From JBCBZH01 sp039815415 (GTDB lineage: Bacteria > Bacteroidota > Rhodothermia > Rhodothermales > Rubricoccaceae), in contig JBCBZH010000060.1 in the NCBI GenBank assembly GCA_039815415.1, positions 1 to 17,764 on the forward strand: DNA of 17,764 bases. Direction: 5' to 3'. Below the pieces are notes generated by a model, which was not told where the DNA came from, did no database searches, and worked only from the letters and a program-made list of their open reading frames with translations. Positions within the stretch are counted from its first letter, which is position 1, and each line of letters opens with the position of its first letter. Below are positions 8,137 to 15,037 of the stretch, piece after piece. Both the position numbers and the translations under genes were made by a program.

Positions 8137-9183
8137 TCAGGCAGCGATGGGCTCCTCGGCGGGCTCTGGAGCGGCTTGAGGGACGAGAGAGATCTGGCCG
8201 GATTCCGCCAGCCCGAGCACGACGGCGATCACCGTCCGTTGGGCGTCTTCCACGTCCTCGGTCGCCAGCTCGCCCGCCATCTCGATCTCTTCCCGGATGG
8301 CATTGCCGACGCGTTCACTGACATTCTCGAAGATGCGGTCCGACAGTGCGGGGTCGCAGCCGAAGAGCGCGCGGGCCAGCGCGCCCTGGTCCACGTCGGT
8401 CAGGATGCGAGCCAGTGCGCGTGCCTCCAGGTGGAGCAGGTCCTTAAAGTCGAAGAGCAGGTCTTCGATGCGGCTCGCCAACTCGGGGGCGTCGGCCTGG
8501 AGAGCCTCCAGGACGGGTTTGGATGCGGTGGTGCCGGCCTGCGTGAGAATGCTTGCGGCCCGCTTGACACCGTCCGTTCCGTCTCCGCCGCCTCCAGACG
8601 CGCTGGCGCCGAAGCGGGCTCGCAGCGCTGCGTCGAGAGCCTTGAGAGCTGAAGCCGGGGGATCGGTGAGAAGCGACAAGCGGCGGATGACATCGCTCCG
8701 AACCTCTGTGGGGAGCTTGCCGAGCGTGTCAGCGGCCTTGCGCGCTGCGAGCCGCGAGAGCACCACCGCCGCGGTCTGCGGGTGCTCCTCGGCGAGGAAG
8801 GCTGCCAGTTCGGCGGCGTCTACGCTCTCGAGCAGGTCGAATCCGGTGCCCTCAGTCTTGGCTTCCACCCGGGGCAGAATGGCCCCGTGGCGCTCTTCGG
8901 TCAGTCCCTCGCGGAGCATGGACCGGGCGGCCTCCAGCCCGCCTTCGACATCGTCTTCAGGAACGGTTGCCGAGCTGCTCTTGTACTGCGACAGAACACC
9001 AGATACGAGGTTTGCCGGGATGCGCTCCAGCCGGGCCACCTCCACAGACACGCGCTCGATCTCGTCGTCGTTGAGCTGAGGAAGCAGCTTGCTGGCCGTT
9101 TCCACACCGAGCGCGATCACGAAGATCGCGGCGCGCTGGACGCCGCTGAGGGCGTCGGGGAGGAGGGGGAGAGGAGGCGTCAT
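8137..9183 (-). CDS. fliG: Flagellar motor switch protein FliG
   Basis: FliG forms the rotor ring that touches the stator, binding FliF by its N-terminus and FliM through its middle domain. The 348-residue protein has the N-terminal GVQRAAIFVIALGVETASKLLPQL stretch in two parts (14-37), the signature EHPQT at 133-137, a middle domain to about 190 followed by a Gly/Ser hinge (193-202), and a C-terminal domain with LLFDFKDLL at 242-250 (the MFxF region) and ARALARILTDVDQGALARAL (254-273), which carries the charged torque helix. I choose ATG 9183 because it overlaps the fliF stop by four bases (ATGA, 9180-9183). An in-frame ATG 36 bases further up would overlap fliF by 40 bases and add a basic head that does not look like FliG. 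Confidence 0.97.
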   Translation of the reverse strand: MTPPLPLLPDALSGVQRAAIFVIALGVETASKLLPQLNDDEIERVSVEVARLERIPANLVSGVLSQYKSSSATVPEDDVEGGLEAARSMLREGLTEERHGAILPRVEAKTEGTGFDLLESVDAAELAAFLAEEHPQTAAVVLSRLAARKAADTLGKLPTEVRSDVIRRLSLLTDPPASALKALDAALRARFGASASGGGGDGTDGVKRAASILTQAGTTASKPVLEALQADAPELASRIEDLLFDFKDLLHLEARALARILTDVDQGALARALFGCDPALSDRIFENVSERVGNAIREEIEMAGELATEDVEDAQRTVIAVVLGLAESGQISLVPQAAPEPAEEPIAA

Positions 9184-10814
9184 GGGAGCGATGCGGCTTC
9201 GGCGTCTTCCTGGAGCCACGTGCGAACCACAGCGGCAGCTGCGTCGGGAGAGTCCACCACACTGGCGCGCACATCCTCAATTAGCTCGGGCATGCTGGCA
9301 AGCTGCTGGCTGGCCTCGACGGACAGCTTGGCCGCATAGGGGTCGCCCTCGATGGTTTCAATCGTTGCGTTGGGCGGCCCTGCGTCTGGAAGACCCGTGG
9401 GAGACTCCGTTTGTCCCGCTTCAAAAGGAGAGCCCTCAGAGGAGATGTCGGAGGTAGACGCCGCATTGGTCTCGTTGTCTGCTCCCTCGTCGTCGGCAGG
9501 CGGAGTCGCCAGCGCGTCGGTCATGCGGCGGAGCACACGGTAGCCGAGGAACAGAGCCAGCAGAAGGATCCCATAGCGGAGCCCGAGCCCGGCCCAGATG
9601 GCTCCCTGGCCGCCGGAGAAGAATCCGGCCTCCGGCGCCTCCGGCGCCTGGAAGCGGATCTGCTGCACAGCGAACTGGTCGCCCCGCGTCTCGCTGAAGC
9701 CAACGGCGTTCTTCACCAGCGTCTCGATCTGGCGAAGCTGCTGCTCTGAGAAGGGCGTCGTGGTCTCATCGCCCTCCTCGTTCTGGGGTCGGGCGACCTC
9801 TACCGGAGGGGCTGCTTCGTCCAGAAGGACGGATACCGTGAGTGACTGAATGGCTCCGGCCTCGCGCTCAGTGCGCTGCGTCTGCCGCGTCACCTCGAAG
9901 TTGCGAACCGATGAGTTGGCCTCAGCGCCTGCGCCGGTTTCTGATTGGCGCTCTTCCGAGATGAGTACCTGCGCGTCAGGGTCTACGGAGTTGGTCTCGG
10001 TGCTGGTGCGAGAAAGGTCGAGATCGGCGGCCACGCGCACCACCGCCTTGCCAGGTCCCAGCATCTGGTCCAGCATGGACTGGCCCGCGTTCGACAGGTG
10101 GCGCTCGATCTCCTGGCGCATCTGCACCTGCGACGTGGACAGCCCCGCATCTCCGCCGCCCATCTGCGGGCTGGCGAGCATCCGACCGGCCTCGTCCAGG
10201 ACCGTCACGTCGTTGGGCGACATGCCTTCCACAGCGCCCGCCACCAACCCGGTGACGCCCGCCACCTGATCTGGCGCGAGGGTGCCGCGAACGGCGAGAA
10301 CCACGCTCGCGCTGGCGGAAGTTTGCTGGTCTCGGAACGGACTCCGCTCAGGGAGCACCAGGTGAACACGGGCGCTCTCGACCTGCTGAATCGAGCTGAT
10401 GGTCCGCGATAGCTCGCCCTCGAGCGCTCGCTTCACATTCAGCTTCTGCATGAAGTCGGTCATGCCGAGTGTGCCGCCATCGAACAGTTCATAGCCCGCC
10501 GGGCCTTGCGGGACGGCACCGCTGGTCGCCAGGCGGAGGCGGAGGCCATAAACCTCGCTTCGGGGGACGTAGATGGAGCTACCGCCGTCGCGGAGGTCGT
10601 ACTTGATGCCCTCGCTCTCGAGCTGTTCCACCACGCTCCCGGCGTTCTCGGCGGCCAGTCTGCCGAACAGCAGAGCGTAGTCGGGCTGTGTCGCCCATCG
10701 GCCCACCACCAGGAGCAAGACCACAACCCCGACCACCACGCTGCCCAGAAGCAGGCGGCGCTGAGGGGTGAGTTGCTGGACGGCGTCTCGGAGCTGAAGA
10801 AGTGCGGTGTTCAA
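9180..10814 (-). CDS. fliF: Flagellar MS-ring protein FliF
   Basis: FliF builds the MS ring in the inner membrane, the platform for rod, rotor and export gate. The 544-residue product has transmembrane helix 1 at about 21-38 and a periplasmic ring-building part with DYALLFGRL, GSSIYVPRSEVYGLRLRLA, GYELFDGGTLGMTDFMQKLN and ARVHLVLPERSPF, all typical of the FliF/YscJ family. Transmembrane helix 2 is at about 407-427, followed by an acidic cytoplasmic tail ending in VVRTWLQEDA, the FliG-binding region. The start is TTG: an in-frame TAA lies four codons upstream (10824-10826), and no ATG or GTG occurs between it and helix 1, so TTG at 10814 is the only sensible initiator. A weak start may limit MS-ring synthesis relative to its neighbours. 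Confidence 0.96.
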   Translation of the reverse strand: MNTALLQLRDAVQQLTPQRRLLLGSVVVGVVVLLLVVGRWATQPDYALLFGRLAAENAGSVVEQLESEGIKYDLRDGGSSIYVPRSEVYGLRLRLATSGAVPQGPAGYELFDGGTLGMTDFMQKLNVKRALEGELSRTISSIQQVESARVHLVLPERSPFRDQQTSASASVVLAVRGTLAPDQVAGVTGLVAGAVEGMSPNDVTVLDEAGRMLASPQMGGGDAGLSTSQVQMRQEIERHLSNAGQSMLDQMLGPGKAVVRVAADLDLSRTSTETNSVDPDAQVLISEERQSETGAGAEANSSVRNFEVTRQTQRTEREAGAIQSLTVSVLLDEAAPPVEVARPQNEEGDETTTPFSEQQLRQIETLVKNAVGFSETRGDQFAVQQIRFQAPEAPEAGFFSGGQGAIWAGLGLRYGILLLALFLGYRVLRRMTDALATPPADDEGADNETNAASTSDISSEGSPFEAGQTESPTGLPDAGPPNATIETIEGDPYAAKLSVEASQQLASMPELIEDVRASVVDSPDAAAAVVRTWLQEDAEAASLP

Positions 10815-10857
10815 AGCGAGGGGTTACGAGGCGGCGGTGACGTGCACTCAGGCAGGG

Positions 10858-11184
10858 CTAGACCTGCATGCGCATGATTTCCTGGTAGCCTTCGAGGAGC
10901 TTGTTGCGGACTTCGGTGAGGAGCTGGAAGTGCAGCTCGGCCTGGTTCATCGCGATCATCACCTCGTGGGTGTTCTCGGTCTCGCCTGCGATGAAGGCCT
11001 CCACCTGTGCCTCGGATGCTTTTTGAACCTGGTCAACCCGGTCCAGCGCTTGTGTCATGGTCTCGCCGAACGCAGGTCCTGCCGGGCGCGCGTTGGCCCC
11101 GCCTTCTCCGGGCGTCGTTCGGACCCGGATGGGGCCGTTCGGGGTGGCCTGCATGGCCTGGGCAGCGATGGCAGAGACGGTCAT
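10858..11184 (-). CDS. fliE: Flagellar hook-basal body protein FliE
   Basis: FliE joins the MS ring to the proximal rod and is the first rod component exported. The 108-residue product is of usual length. The C-terminal half is diagnostic: FGETMTQALDRVDQVQKASE, then AGETENTHEVMIAMNQAEL and LTEVRNKLLEGYQEIMRMQV at the very end. The first 35 residues are Pro/Gly-rich and variable, as in other FliE. It lies between a small unknown gene and fliF in the usual flgB-flgC-fliE-fliF order. A 43-bp spacer separates its stop from the fliF TTG, and a perfect palindrome lies in the 32-bp spacer on its upstream side. Confidence 0.95.
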   Translation of the reverse strand: MTVSAIAAQAMQATPNGPIRVRTTPGEGGANARPAGPAFGETMTQALDRVDQVQKASEAQVEAFIAGETENTHEVMIAMNQAELHFQLLTEVRNKLLEGYQEIMRMQV

Positions 11185-11198
11185 GGTCGGGAGAGCAT

Positions 11199-11216
11199 CG
11201 AGCTGGCGCCAGCTCG
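11199..11216. repeat. 18-bp perfect palindrome between the small unknown gene and fliE
   Basis: CGAGCTGGCGCCAGCTCG reads the same on both strands. It consists of two head-to-head copies of the 9-base motif (GAGCTGGCG / CGCCAGCTC) that is scattered through this window. It starts directly after the stop codon of the small gene and ends 15 bases before the fliE start, so in mRNA it could form an intercistronic hairpin; as DNA it could be a protein or methylase site. Confidence 0.75.
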
Positions 11217-11444
11217 TTAAGCCGAGAGGTCGAGACGAGTGCCGAGCTGTGGGGCCTGGGTGACCTCTCGGCCTGGGCCGTAGAGCTTCTGGGCCACGGC
11301 AGGCCGGGCCGGGAAGGCATCCGCGATCCGGGCCGACTCGGCAGGGGACAGGGCCGCCGCCGCGGCAGCATCGACAGCCGGACGGGTCCGGATGGAGCGC
11401 GTTGCGGCAGGCGGTAGGGCGGTGTGGAGGGTGAGTCCGGTCAT
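11217..11444 (-). CDS. Small protein of unknown function between flgC and fliE
   Basis: I do not recognise this 75-residue protein. The head is Ala/Pro/Thr-rich and probably flexible. The C-terminal half looks structured and selected: ALSPAESARIADAFP, then a KLYGPGREV turn and a final LGTRLDLSA. It sits inside the flgB-flgC-fliE-fliF block, which normally has no extra gene, and composition is like its neighbours, so it is likely a genuine flagellar accessory. The ATG at 11444 is preferred; a GTG at 11477 would add 11 residues. The small size and position would suit a rod-assembly factor or export chaperone, but no motif supports either. Confidence 0.6.
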   Translation of the reverse strand: MTGLTLHTALPPAATRSIRTRPAVDAAAAAALSPAESARIADAFPARPAVAQKLYGPGREVTQAPQLGTRLDLSA

Positions 11445-11536
11445 GGTGGGTACAGGGTGGAGAGGAGTGAAGGGCACCTAGCGATGGAATTCGCGCCAGC
11501 TCGTGGCCGAGCGGCTCATCGCTCTTTACTCGTCAC

Positions 11537-12034
11537 TCATATCTCTAAGGAGCGCTTTATCATCTCCTTGGCGGCCTTGACGGAGGTCAGGTTCGCCTCG
11601 TAGATCCGGTTGGCAGAGATCATGCGCGCCATCTCGTCGACGACGTTTACGTCCGGGTAGTGGACGTAGCCATCGGCGTCAGCGTCGGGGTGAGTGGGGT
11701 CGAACTCGAGGCGCTCGCGCAGCTCGCCGACCACCTCTGATGTCGGACCGAGTTCGACCGCGTTGTTCTGGGCCAAGCGAGTGACACCATTCAGGTGACG
11801 GCCGCCCGTGGTTTTGAGCGGGAGCGACGTCTGCCGCAGGACGGCATCGAAGCGACGGAGCGACGCCGGAGCCTCTTGCACCACACGCTTGATCTGGTAC
11901 GGCGTGCCGTCCTCCGTGCGCGTGGTGGTCGCGTTGGCGATGTTCTCGGTGGCCGCGCCGAGGCGGATGCGCTGGGCTTCCAAGCCGCGTGCGGCGGTGC
12001 GGAACGGGCTAAGGGCACGAATGGGAGTCAGCAT
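11537..12034 (-). CDS. flgC: Flagellar basal-body rod protein FlgC
   Basis: FlgC is a proximal rod subunit. The N-terminal rod-family motif is present (RTAARGLEAQRIRLGAATEN, then IANATTTRTEDGTPYQIKRVV), as is the C-terminal block DVNVVDEMARMISANRIYEA followed by a KAAKEMIKRSLEI ending; together these identify FlgC rather than FlgB, FlgF or FlgG. At 165 residues it is a little longer than the usual 135-150, the extra length lying in the middle (about 60-110). It starts three bases after the flgB stop. A 92-bp spacer follows it and holds one copy of the scattered CGCCAGCTC motif (11494-11502) but no clear terminator. Confidence 0.96.
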   Translation of the reverse strand: MLTPIRALSPFRTAARGLEAQRIRLGAATENIANATTTRTEDGTPYQIKRVVQEAPASLRRFDAVLRQTSLPLKTTGGRHLNGVTRLAQNNAVELGPTSEVVGELRERLEFDPTHPDADADGYVHYPDVNVVDEMARMISANRIYEANLTSVKAAKEMIKRSLEI

Positions 12035-12037
12035 GGC

Positions 12038-12373
12038 CTAGCCCTGGCGTCCGGTGATACCCGTGCGGAGCCGGGCGAAGTGCTCGTGGAGCGCCCGCGT
12101 AGCGAGCTGGGTACGCATCTGCGTATCGGCCAGCTCCATCAGCTCGTCTTCGAGGACGGGAGGGCGCCCATCCTGCACCATCTGGGCCGCGACGTGATCT
12201 CGTGTTGGGCTCATCCCACTGCGGCGTGCGGTCTGAAGCGACTCCTCAAACGTGACAGAAAGCCGGTTGTAGCCCGGTGTGTCCAGATTCGCGACGTTCG
12301 AAGACAACGCTTTGAGACGCCAGGTGTATGCCTGCATGGCATTCTGGAGAAGTCGGAGAGAAGGCGTGGTCAC
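12038..12373 (-). CDS. flgB: Flagellar basal-body rod protein FlgB
   Basis: FlgB is the rod subunit nearest the MS ring. The diagnostic stretch is RLKALSSNVANLDTPGYNRL at residues 19-38 (family form: NIANADTPGY), and the C-terminal helix LATRALHEHFARLRTGITG fits rod proteins. At 111 residues it is somewhat short against about 130. The start is GTG at 12373: there is no ATG or GTG upstream before an in-frame TAG near 12446, and the next ATG (residue 13) would remove part of the D0 helix. It is the first gene of the early operon, with a sigma-54-like element just upstream and the regulator gene divergent from it. Confidence 0.93.
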   Translation of the reverse strand: MTTPSLRLLQNAMQAYTWRLKALSSNVANLDTPGYNRLSVTFEESLQTARRSGMSPTRDHVAAQMVQDGRPPVLEDELMELADTQMRTQLATRALHEHFARLRTGITGRQG

Positions 12374-12402
12374 AGGAGGAGAGGCAGAGTTCCTCTTGGA
12401 AA

Positions 12403-12419
12403 GACCAACCGTGTGCCAA
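12403..12419 (-). promoter_or_regulatory. Possible sigma-54 (-24/-12) promoter for the flgB operon
   Basis: On the minus strand TTGGCAC (12419-12413) matches the -24 box exactly. Five bases later comes TGGT (12407-12404) where TTGC is expected; the G of the -12 GC pair is in register but the C is replaced by T. It would start transcription about 20 bases before the flgB GTG. The divergent NtrC-type gene makes the reading plausible. The poor -12 box keeps confidence moderate. Confidence 0.4.
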
Positions 12420-12599
12420 CCTTTGTGTCTACATCGCGAGGTGCCCTAAGTCCATGCGGTTCAGAGGGAATCGTTGTCCTTTGGTAGTTGGTTTGATCGC
12501 CTGCTCCGATGTGTTGCCCGGCACGATCCGCCTTGTCACGGAAATACATTCCGTCGGACGATAGCCGTTCTCATCCATGTTGTGTCGCAGGGAGATGGG

Positions 12600-12624
12600 G
12601 CACAAAGCTGGCGCTATGTTGTGC
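12600..12624. promoter_or_regulatory. Inverted repeat, possible activator-binding site
   Basis: GCACAA and TTGTGC form a 6-bp dyad separated by 13 bases. It lies about 180 bp upstream of the flgB -24 box, a normal distance for an NtrC-type enhancer, and about 85 bp upstream of the regulator GTG, so it could also serve autoregulation. Only one copy was seen, so this is a candidate only. Confidence 0.25.
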
Positions 12625-12709
12625 AAAAGAAACCGTACAGCGGGGGCCGTGTAGGGTATCTTGCTCCGGGAGTCCACCCGCCATTGGCTTGTCAACGTCC
12701 GCTTCTGCG

Positions 12710-14110
12710 GTGCCTAACGCACACATCCTATTCGTTGACGATGAACTTCCTCTCCGGGGAGTGGTCTCTCGGTTGCTTTCCCGCCGTGGTGTAGAGGTGA
12801 CCACTGCTGGAGACGCGGTCTCGGCTGTAGAGATGCTTCGGGATCATTCGTTCGATCTGCTTCTGACGGATTTTCAGATGCCGGATATGGACGGATTCGA
12901 GCTGCTTGCGCACGTTCGGGAGCATTATCCAGACCTTCCGGCCATCATGATGACGGGCCACGCTAGCGTGCAGCACGCCGTTCAGGCGATGGCTGGTGGC
13001 GCTGTGGACTATCTCCCCAAGCCGTTTGCCGTCGATGCACTGGCCGAACGGGTGCTGACACAGATTGAGGCGCGCCGCAACGGAGCCGGTACCGGCGCGT
13101 TGGCGCCAGCTCGAGCCTCCAAGAAGAAGCGCGCGTCTCGGGCCAAGACTGTGGAGGTCGCCTTCGTAGGCGAGCATCCGACCATCGTGGCCCTCCGCGA
13201 GCTGGCGGACCGTGTGTCGCCGAGCCAGGCTCCGCTGTTCATCCACGGTGAGAGCGGAACGGGCAAGGAGGTCCTCGCCCGGTACGTCCATGCTCAGAGC
13301 AGACGGTCTGGGCCGTTCGTTGCCATCAACTGCGCCAACCTGCCGCGCGAGCTGGTGGAGAGTGCCCTCTTCGGGCACAAGAAGGGCGCCTTCACCGGTG
13401 CCACGGCCGATCACTCCGGCGTGTTCGAGGAGGCGGATGGCGGGACGCTTCTGCTGGATGAGATCACCGAAGTGGACCCAGCCGTGCAAGCCAAGCTGTT
13501 GCGCGTACTGCAGGAGAAAGAGGTTCAGCCCGTGGGCGCGAAGAAGCCCAAGTCGGTAGATGTCCGTGTGGTGGCAACCACCAACCGAGACGTCGCAGAG
13601 GCGATCTCAGAGGGCCTCTTTCGCGAGGACCTGTATCACCGCCTGGCGGTGTTTCCGCTGTCTCTGCCGCCGCTCCGGGAGCGAGGTGACGACGTGGCCC
13701 GGCTGGCAGAGCGCTTCGTCGAGAAGTACCGGACGCTCTACGGCTACGGCCCCAAGACGCTCGCGCCCGCGCTGCTCGATCAGTTCCTGGCCGCCGACTG
13801 GCCGGGCAATGTGCGCCAGCTCGAGAACATGGTCCACCGCGGCGTGGTGCTGTCGGCGGACCGCGACACCATCGAGACCGGCGACGTGACGCATGCCTTC
13901 TTGGATGATGCCGCCCCGATTTCAAGCTCCGGGCTGGCGCCCCGGTCCCTGGCGGTGACCACGCTCGACGAGATGGAGCGCCACATGATTCTCCAGGCCC
14001 TCACGGAGACGGACGGCAATCAGCAGAAGGCGGCGGACCGCCTCGGCATCAGCGACCGGACGATCCGGAACAAGCTGAAGAAGTACCGCGAGGACGGCCA
14101 CATCGACTGA
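12710..14110 (+). CDS. NtrC-family sigma-54-dependent response regulator (FlrC/FlgR-like)
   Basis: A two-component activator that, when phosphorylated, remodels sigma-54 RNA polymerase. Numbering from GTG 12710 (466 residues): receiver domain 4-120 with acidic pocket D10/D11, phospho-acceptor D54 (LLTDFQMPDMDG), T82 and K104; AAA+ domain about 150-385 with Walker A GESGTGKE (180-187), the sigma-54-contacting GAFTGA loop (226-231) and Walker B LLLDEI (247-252); and a Fis-type helix-turn-helix at about 434-460. All catalytic motifs are intact. The frame is open upstream to an ATG at 12509, but that head is Cys/Pro-rich and unrelated to receiver domains; GTG 12710 gives the normal few residues before VDDE (TTG 12689 is the alternative). 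Its place among flagellar genes suggests it controls the rod/hook operon. No partner histidine kinase lies in the window. Confidence 0.93.
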   Translation: MPNAHILFVDDELPLRGVVSRLLSRRGVEVTTAGDAVSAVEMLRDHSFDLLLTDFQMPDMDGFELLAHVREHYPDLPAIMMTGHASVQHAVQAMAGGAVDYLPKPFAVDALAERVLTQIEARRNGAGTGALAPARASKKKRASRAKTVEVAFVGEHPTIVALRELADRVSPSQAPLFIHGESGTGKEVLARYVHAQSRRSGPFVAINCANLPRELVESALFGHKKGAFTGATADHSGVFEEADGGTLLLDEITEVDPAVQAKLLRVLQEKEVQPVGAKKPKSVDVRVVATTNRDVAEAISEGLFREDLYHRLAVFPLSLPPLRERGDDVARLAERFVEKYRTLYGYGPKTLAPALLDQFLAADWPGNVRQLENMVHRGVVLSADRDTIETGDVTHAFLDDAAPISSSGLAPRSLAVTTLDEMERHMILQALTETDGNQQKAADRLGISDRTIRNKLKKYREDGHID

Positions 14111-14123
14111 GGGCCAAACGCAA

Positions 14124-14154
14124 GCAGGGACGCGCCCTCTCAGCACGTCCCTGC
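14124..14154. terminator. Bidirectional hairpin between convergent regulator and flgM genes
   Basis: GCAGGGACG and CGTCCCTGC form a perfect 9-bp GC-rich stem with a 13-base loop. It begins 14 bases after the regulator stop and ends 23 bases from the flgM stop on the other strand. No strong T-run follows on either side, so it may pause or protect RNA ends as much as terminate. Confidence 0.65.
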
Positions 14155-14177
14155 ACGCTCTCGTCCTCACGGAAGGA

Positions 14178-14537
14178 TCAGCGCGGTGAGGTGTCTACGT
14201 CTTTCAGGACAGCCCCGGCAATCCGGTCGATGGCCTCGGGCTGATTGTAGTGGCCTGTGCGGACACGCTCCCGCAGCTCGTGCAGGCGAGCGTCTGTCAG
14301 CGCTTCAGCACGGAGTGCGATGCGAGCCGTCTCAATCTCTGGGCTGGTGCCCTCGGACGGGCGGCTCTGGGCCGCGCGGTCTCGGGCTTCAGGTGAGATG
14401 TTGACTTGATCGGCTGGAGGAGCCGCGGGTGTGGATTCCGGCTGGGCATCACGCACAGAGGCGTTGCCAGGAGCCACCGCGTCCGCCCGTTGGATGGGCG
14501 CCGTGGATAAGGAATCGGAGGGGCGAATGGCGTTCAT
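14178..14537 (-). CDS. flgM: Anti-sigma-28 factor FlgM
   Basis: FlgM binds and inhibits sigma-28 (FliA) until the hook is finished, then is exported so late genes switch on. This 119-residue protein has the expected plan: a flexible Pro/Ala/Ser-rich N-terminus, the DQVNISPEARDRAA box at 43-56 (the family has D-x-V-x-I/L-S-x-x-A) and a helical sigma-binding half at about 67-114 with ARIALRAEALTDARLHELRE and RVRTGHYNQPEAIDRIAGAV. It is a little longer than Salmonella FlgM (97). It follows the fliT-like gene with a 125-bp spacer, so it may be read from the fliS promoter, which would place the inhibitor under the sigma factor it inhibits. The spacer holds an A/T-loop hairpin TCAAG-N6-CTTGA (14615-14630). 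Confidence 0.88.
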   Translation of the reverse strand: MNAIRPSDSLSTAPIQRADAVAPGNASVRDAQPESTPAAPPADQVNISPEARDRAAQSRPSEGTSPEIETARIALRAEALTDARLHELRERVRTGHYNQPEAIDRIAGAVLKDVDTSPR

Positions 14538-14662
14538 GGTGGGGTCGGCCAGGAAAGGCGAGTCTGGGGCCTATGGATTCATCATCGAAGGTCCACGCGA
14601 GGTCTTAAGCGATGTCAAGAAAAAACTTGATCGGCCTCGACCCTCTGGTCCGGATGAGGAGG

Positions 14663-15025
14663 TCAGGAGCTCGGAGCGATGTGGCGGGGCGCCGTGTCCA
14701 GCGTCGGGCGGGCTGCGAGGGGTGCCGAGGTCTGGTAGCGGCTGTGGGCGGAGGCGGTCCGGCCGGTCATGGCGATGGCGTCGTTGAGCGACATCAGCTG
14801 ATCCCGGAGGCGGGTGTTGATGAGCGTGTCCTGTACGCGGAACCGCTCCACCAGCTCGCGCGGGGGCGGCTGGAGATCCGTCTGAGCCATTTCGTCGAGG
14901 AGCGCGCGGCGTTCCTGGAGAGCCCTAGAGGCGGCATCCAGGTCGCCCGAGGCGAGGGCCTCCGTCAGGCGGTCGCCGACGTCTAGGACGGCAGTGTAGA
15001 GAGGAGACACAGCGTGGGTGGTCAC
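14663..15025 (-). CDS. FliT-like flagellar export chaperone (tentative)
   Basis: The 120-residue product lies directly after fliD (12-bp gap) in a fliS-fliD-x order, the usual place of fliT, the chaperone for the FliD cap protein. Its length and all-helical make-up fit: a first helix (YTAVLDVGDRLTEALASGD), a second containing ASRALQERRALLDEMAQTD, and a third around LVERFRVQDTLINTRLRDQL, followed by a flexible Ser/Pro/Ala-rich tail. FliT proteins are poorly conserved, so the call relies on position and helix pattern rather than on residues. FlgN-type chaperones have similar features and are the main alternative. The start is GTG at 15025; a second in-frame GTG five codons later is possible. 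Confidence 0.6.
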   Translation of the reverse strand: MTTHAVSPLYTAVLDVGDRLTEALASGDLDAASRALQERRALLDEMAQTDLQPPPRELVERFRVQDTLINTRLRDQLMSLNDAIAMTGRTASAHSRYQTSAPLAARPTLDTAPRHIAPSS

Positions 15026-15037
15026 GGGAGGAAGGGC

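Larger units (their letters stand above)
12374..12709. promoter_or_regulatory. Divergent intergenic control region between flgB and the regulator gene
   Basis: This 336-bp stretch is visibly more AT-rich than the genes around it, as expected for a promoter region. It contains the sigma-54-like element for flgB at 12403-12419 and an inverted repeat GCACAA-N13-TTGTGC at 12600-12624. Short open frames exist on both strands but none has recognisable content. For the regulator gene I see only a weak -10-like TATCTT (12658-12663 region) with no good -35 partner. Confidence 0.55.

Noticed and set aside
12429..12695. Minus-strand open frame of 88 residues in the flgB-regulator spacer
   Set aside because: It has no recognisable motif, and it covers an AT-richer control region with likely regulatory sites.
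12509..12709. 67-residue N-terminal extension of the regulator from ATG 12509
   Set aside because: The extension is Cys/Pro/Ser-rich and unlike any receiver-domain head; GTG 12710 gives a normal NtrC-type length.
14628..14635. GCCGATCA on the minus strand ahead of flgM, close to the sigma-28 -10 box
   Set aside because: No -35 element lies at the right distance. A TTGACA at 14618-14613 also lacks a -10 partner, so an own flgM promoter cannot be supported.
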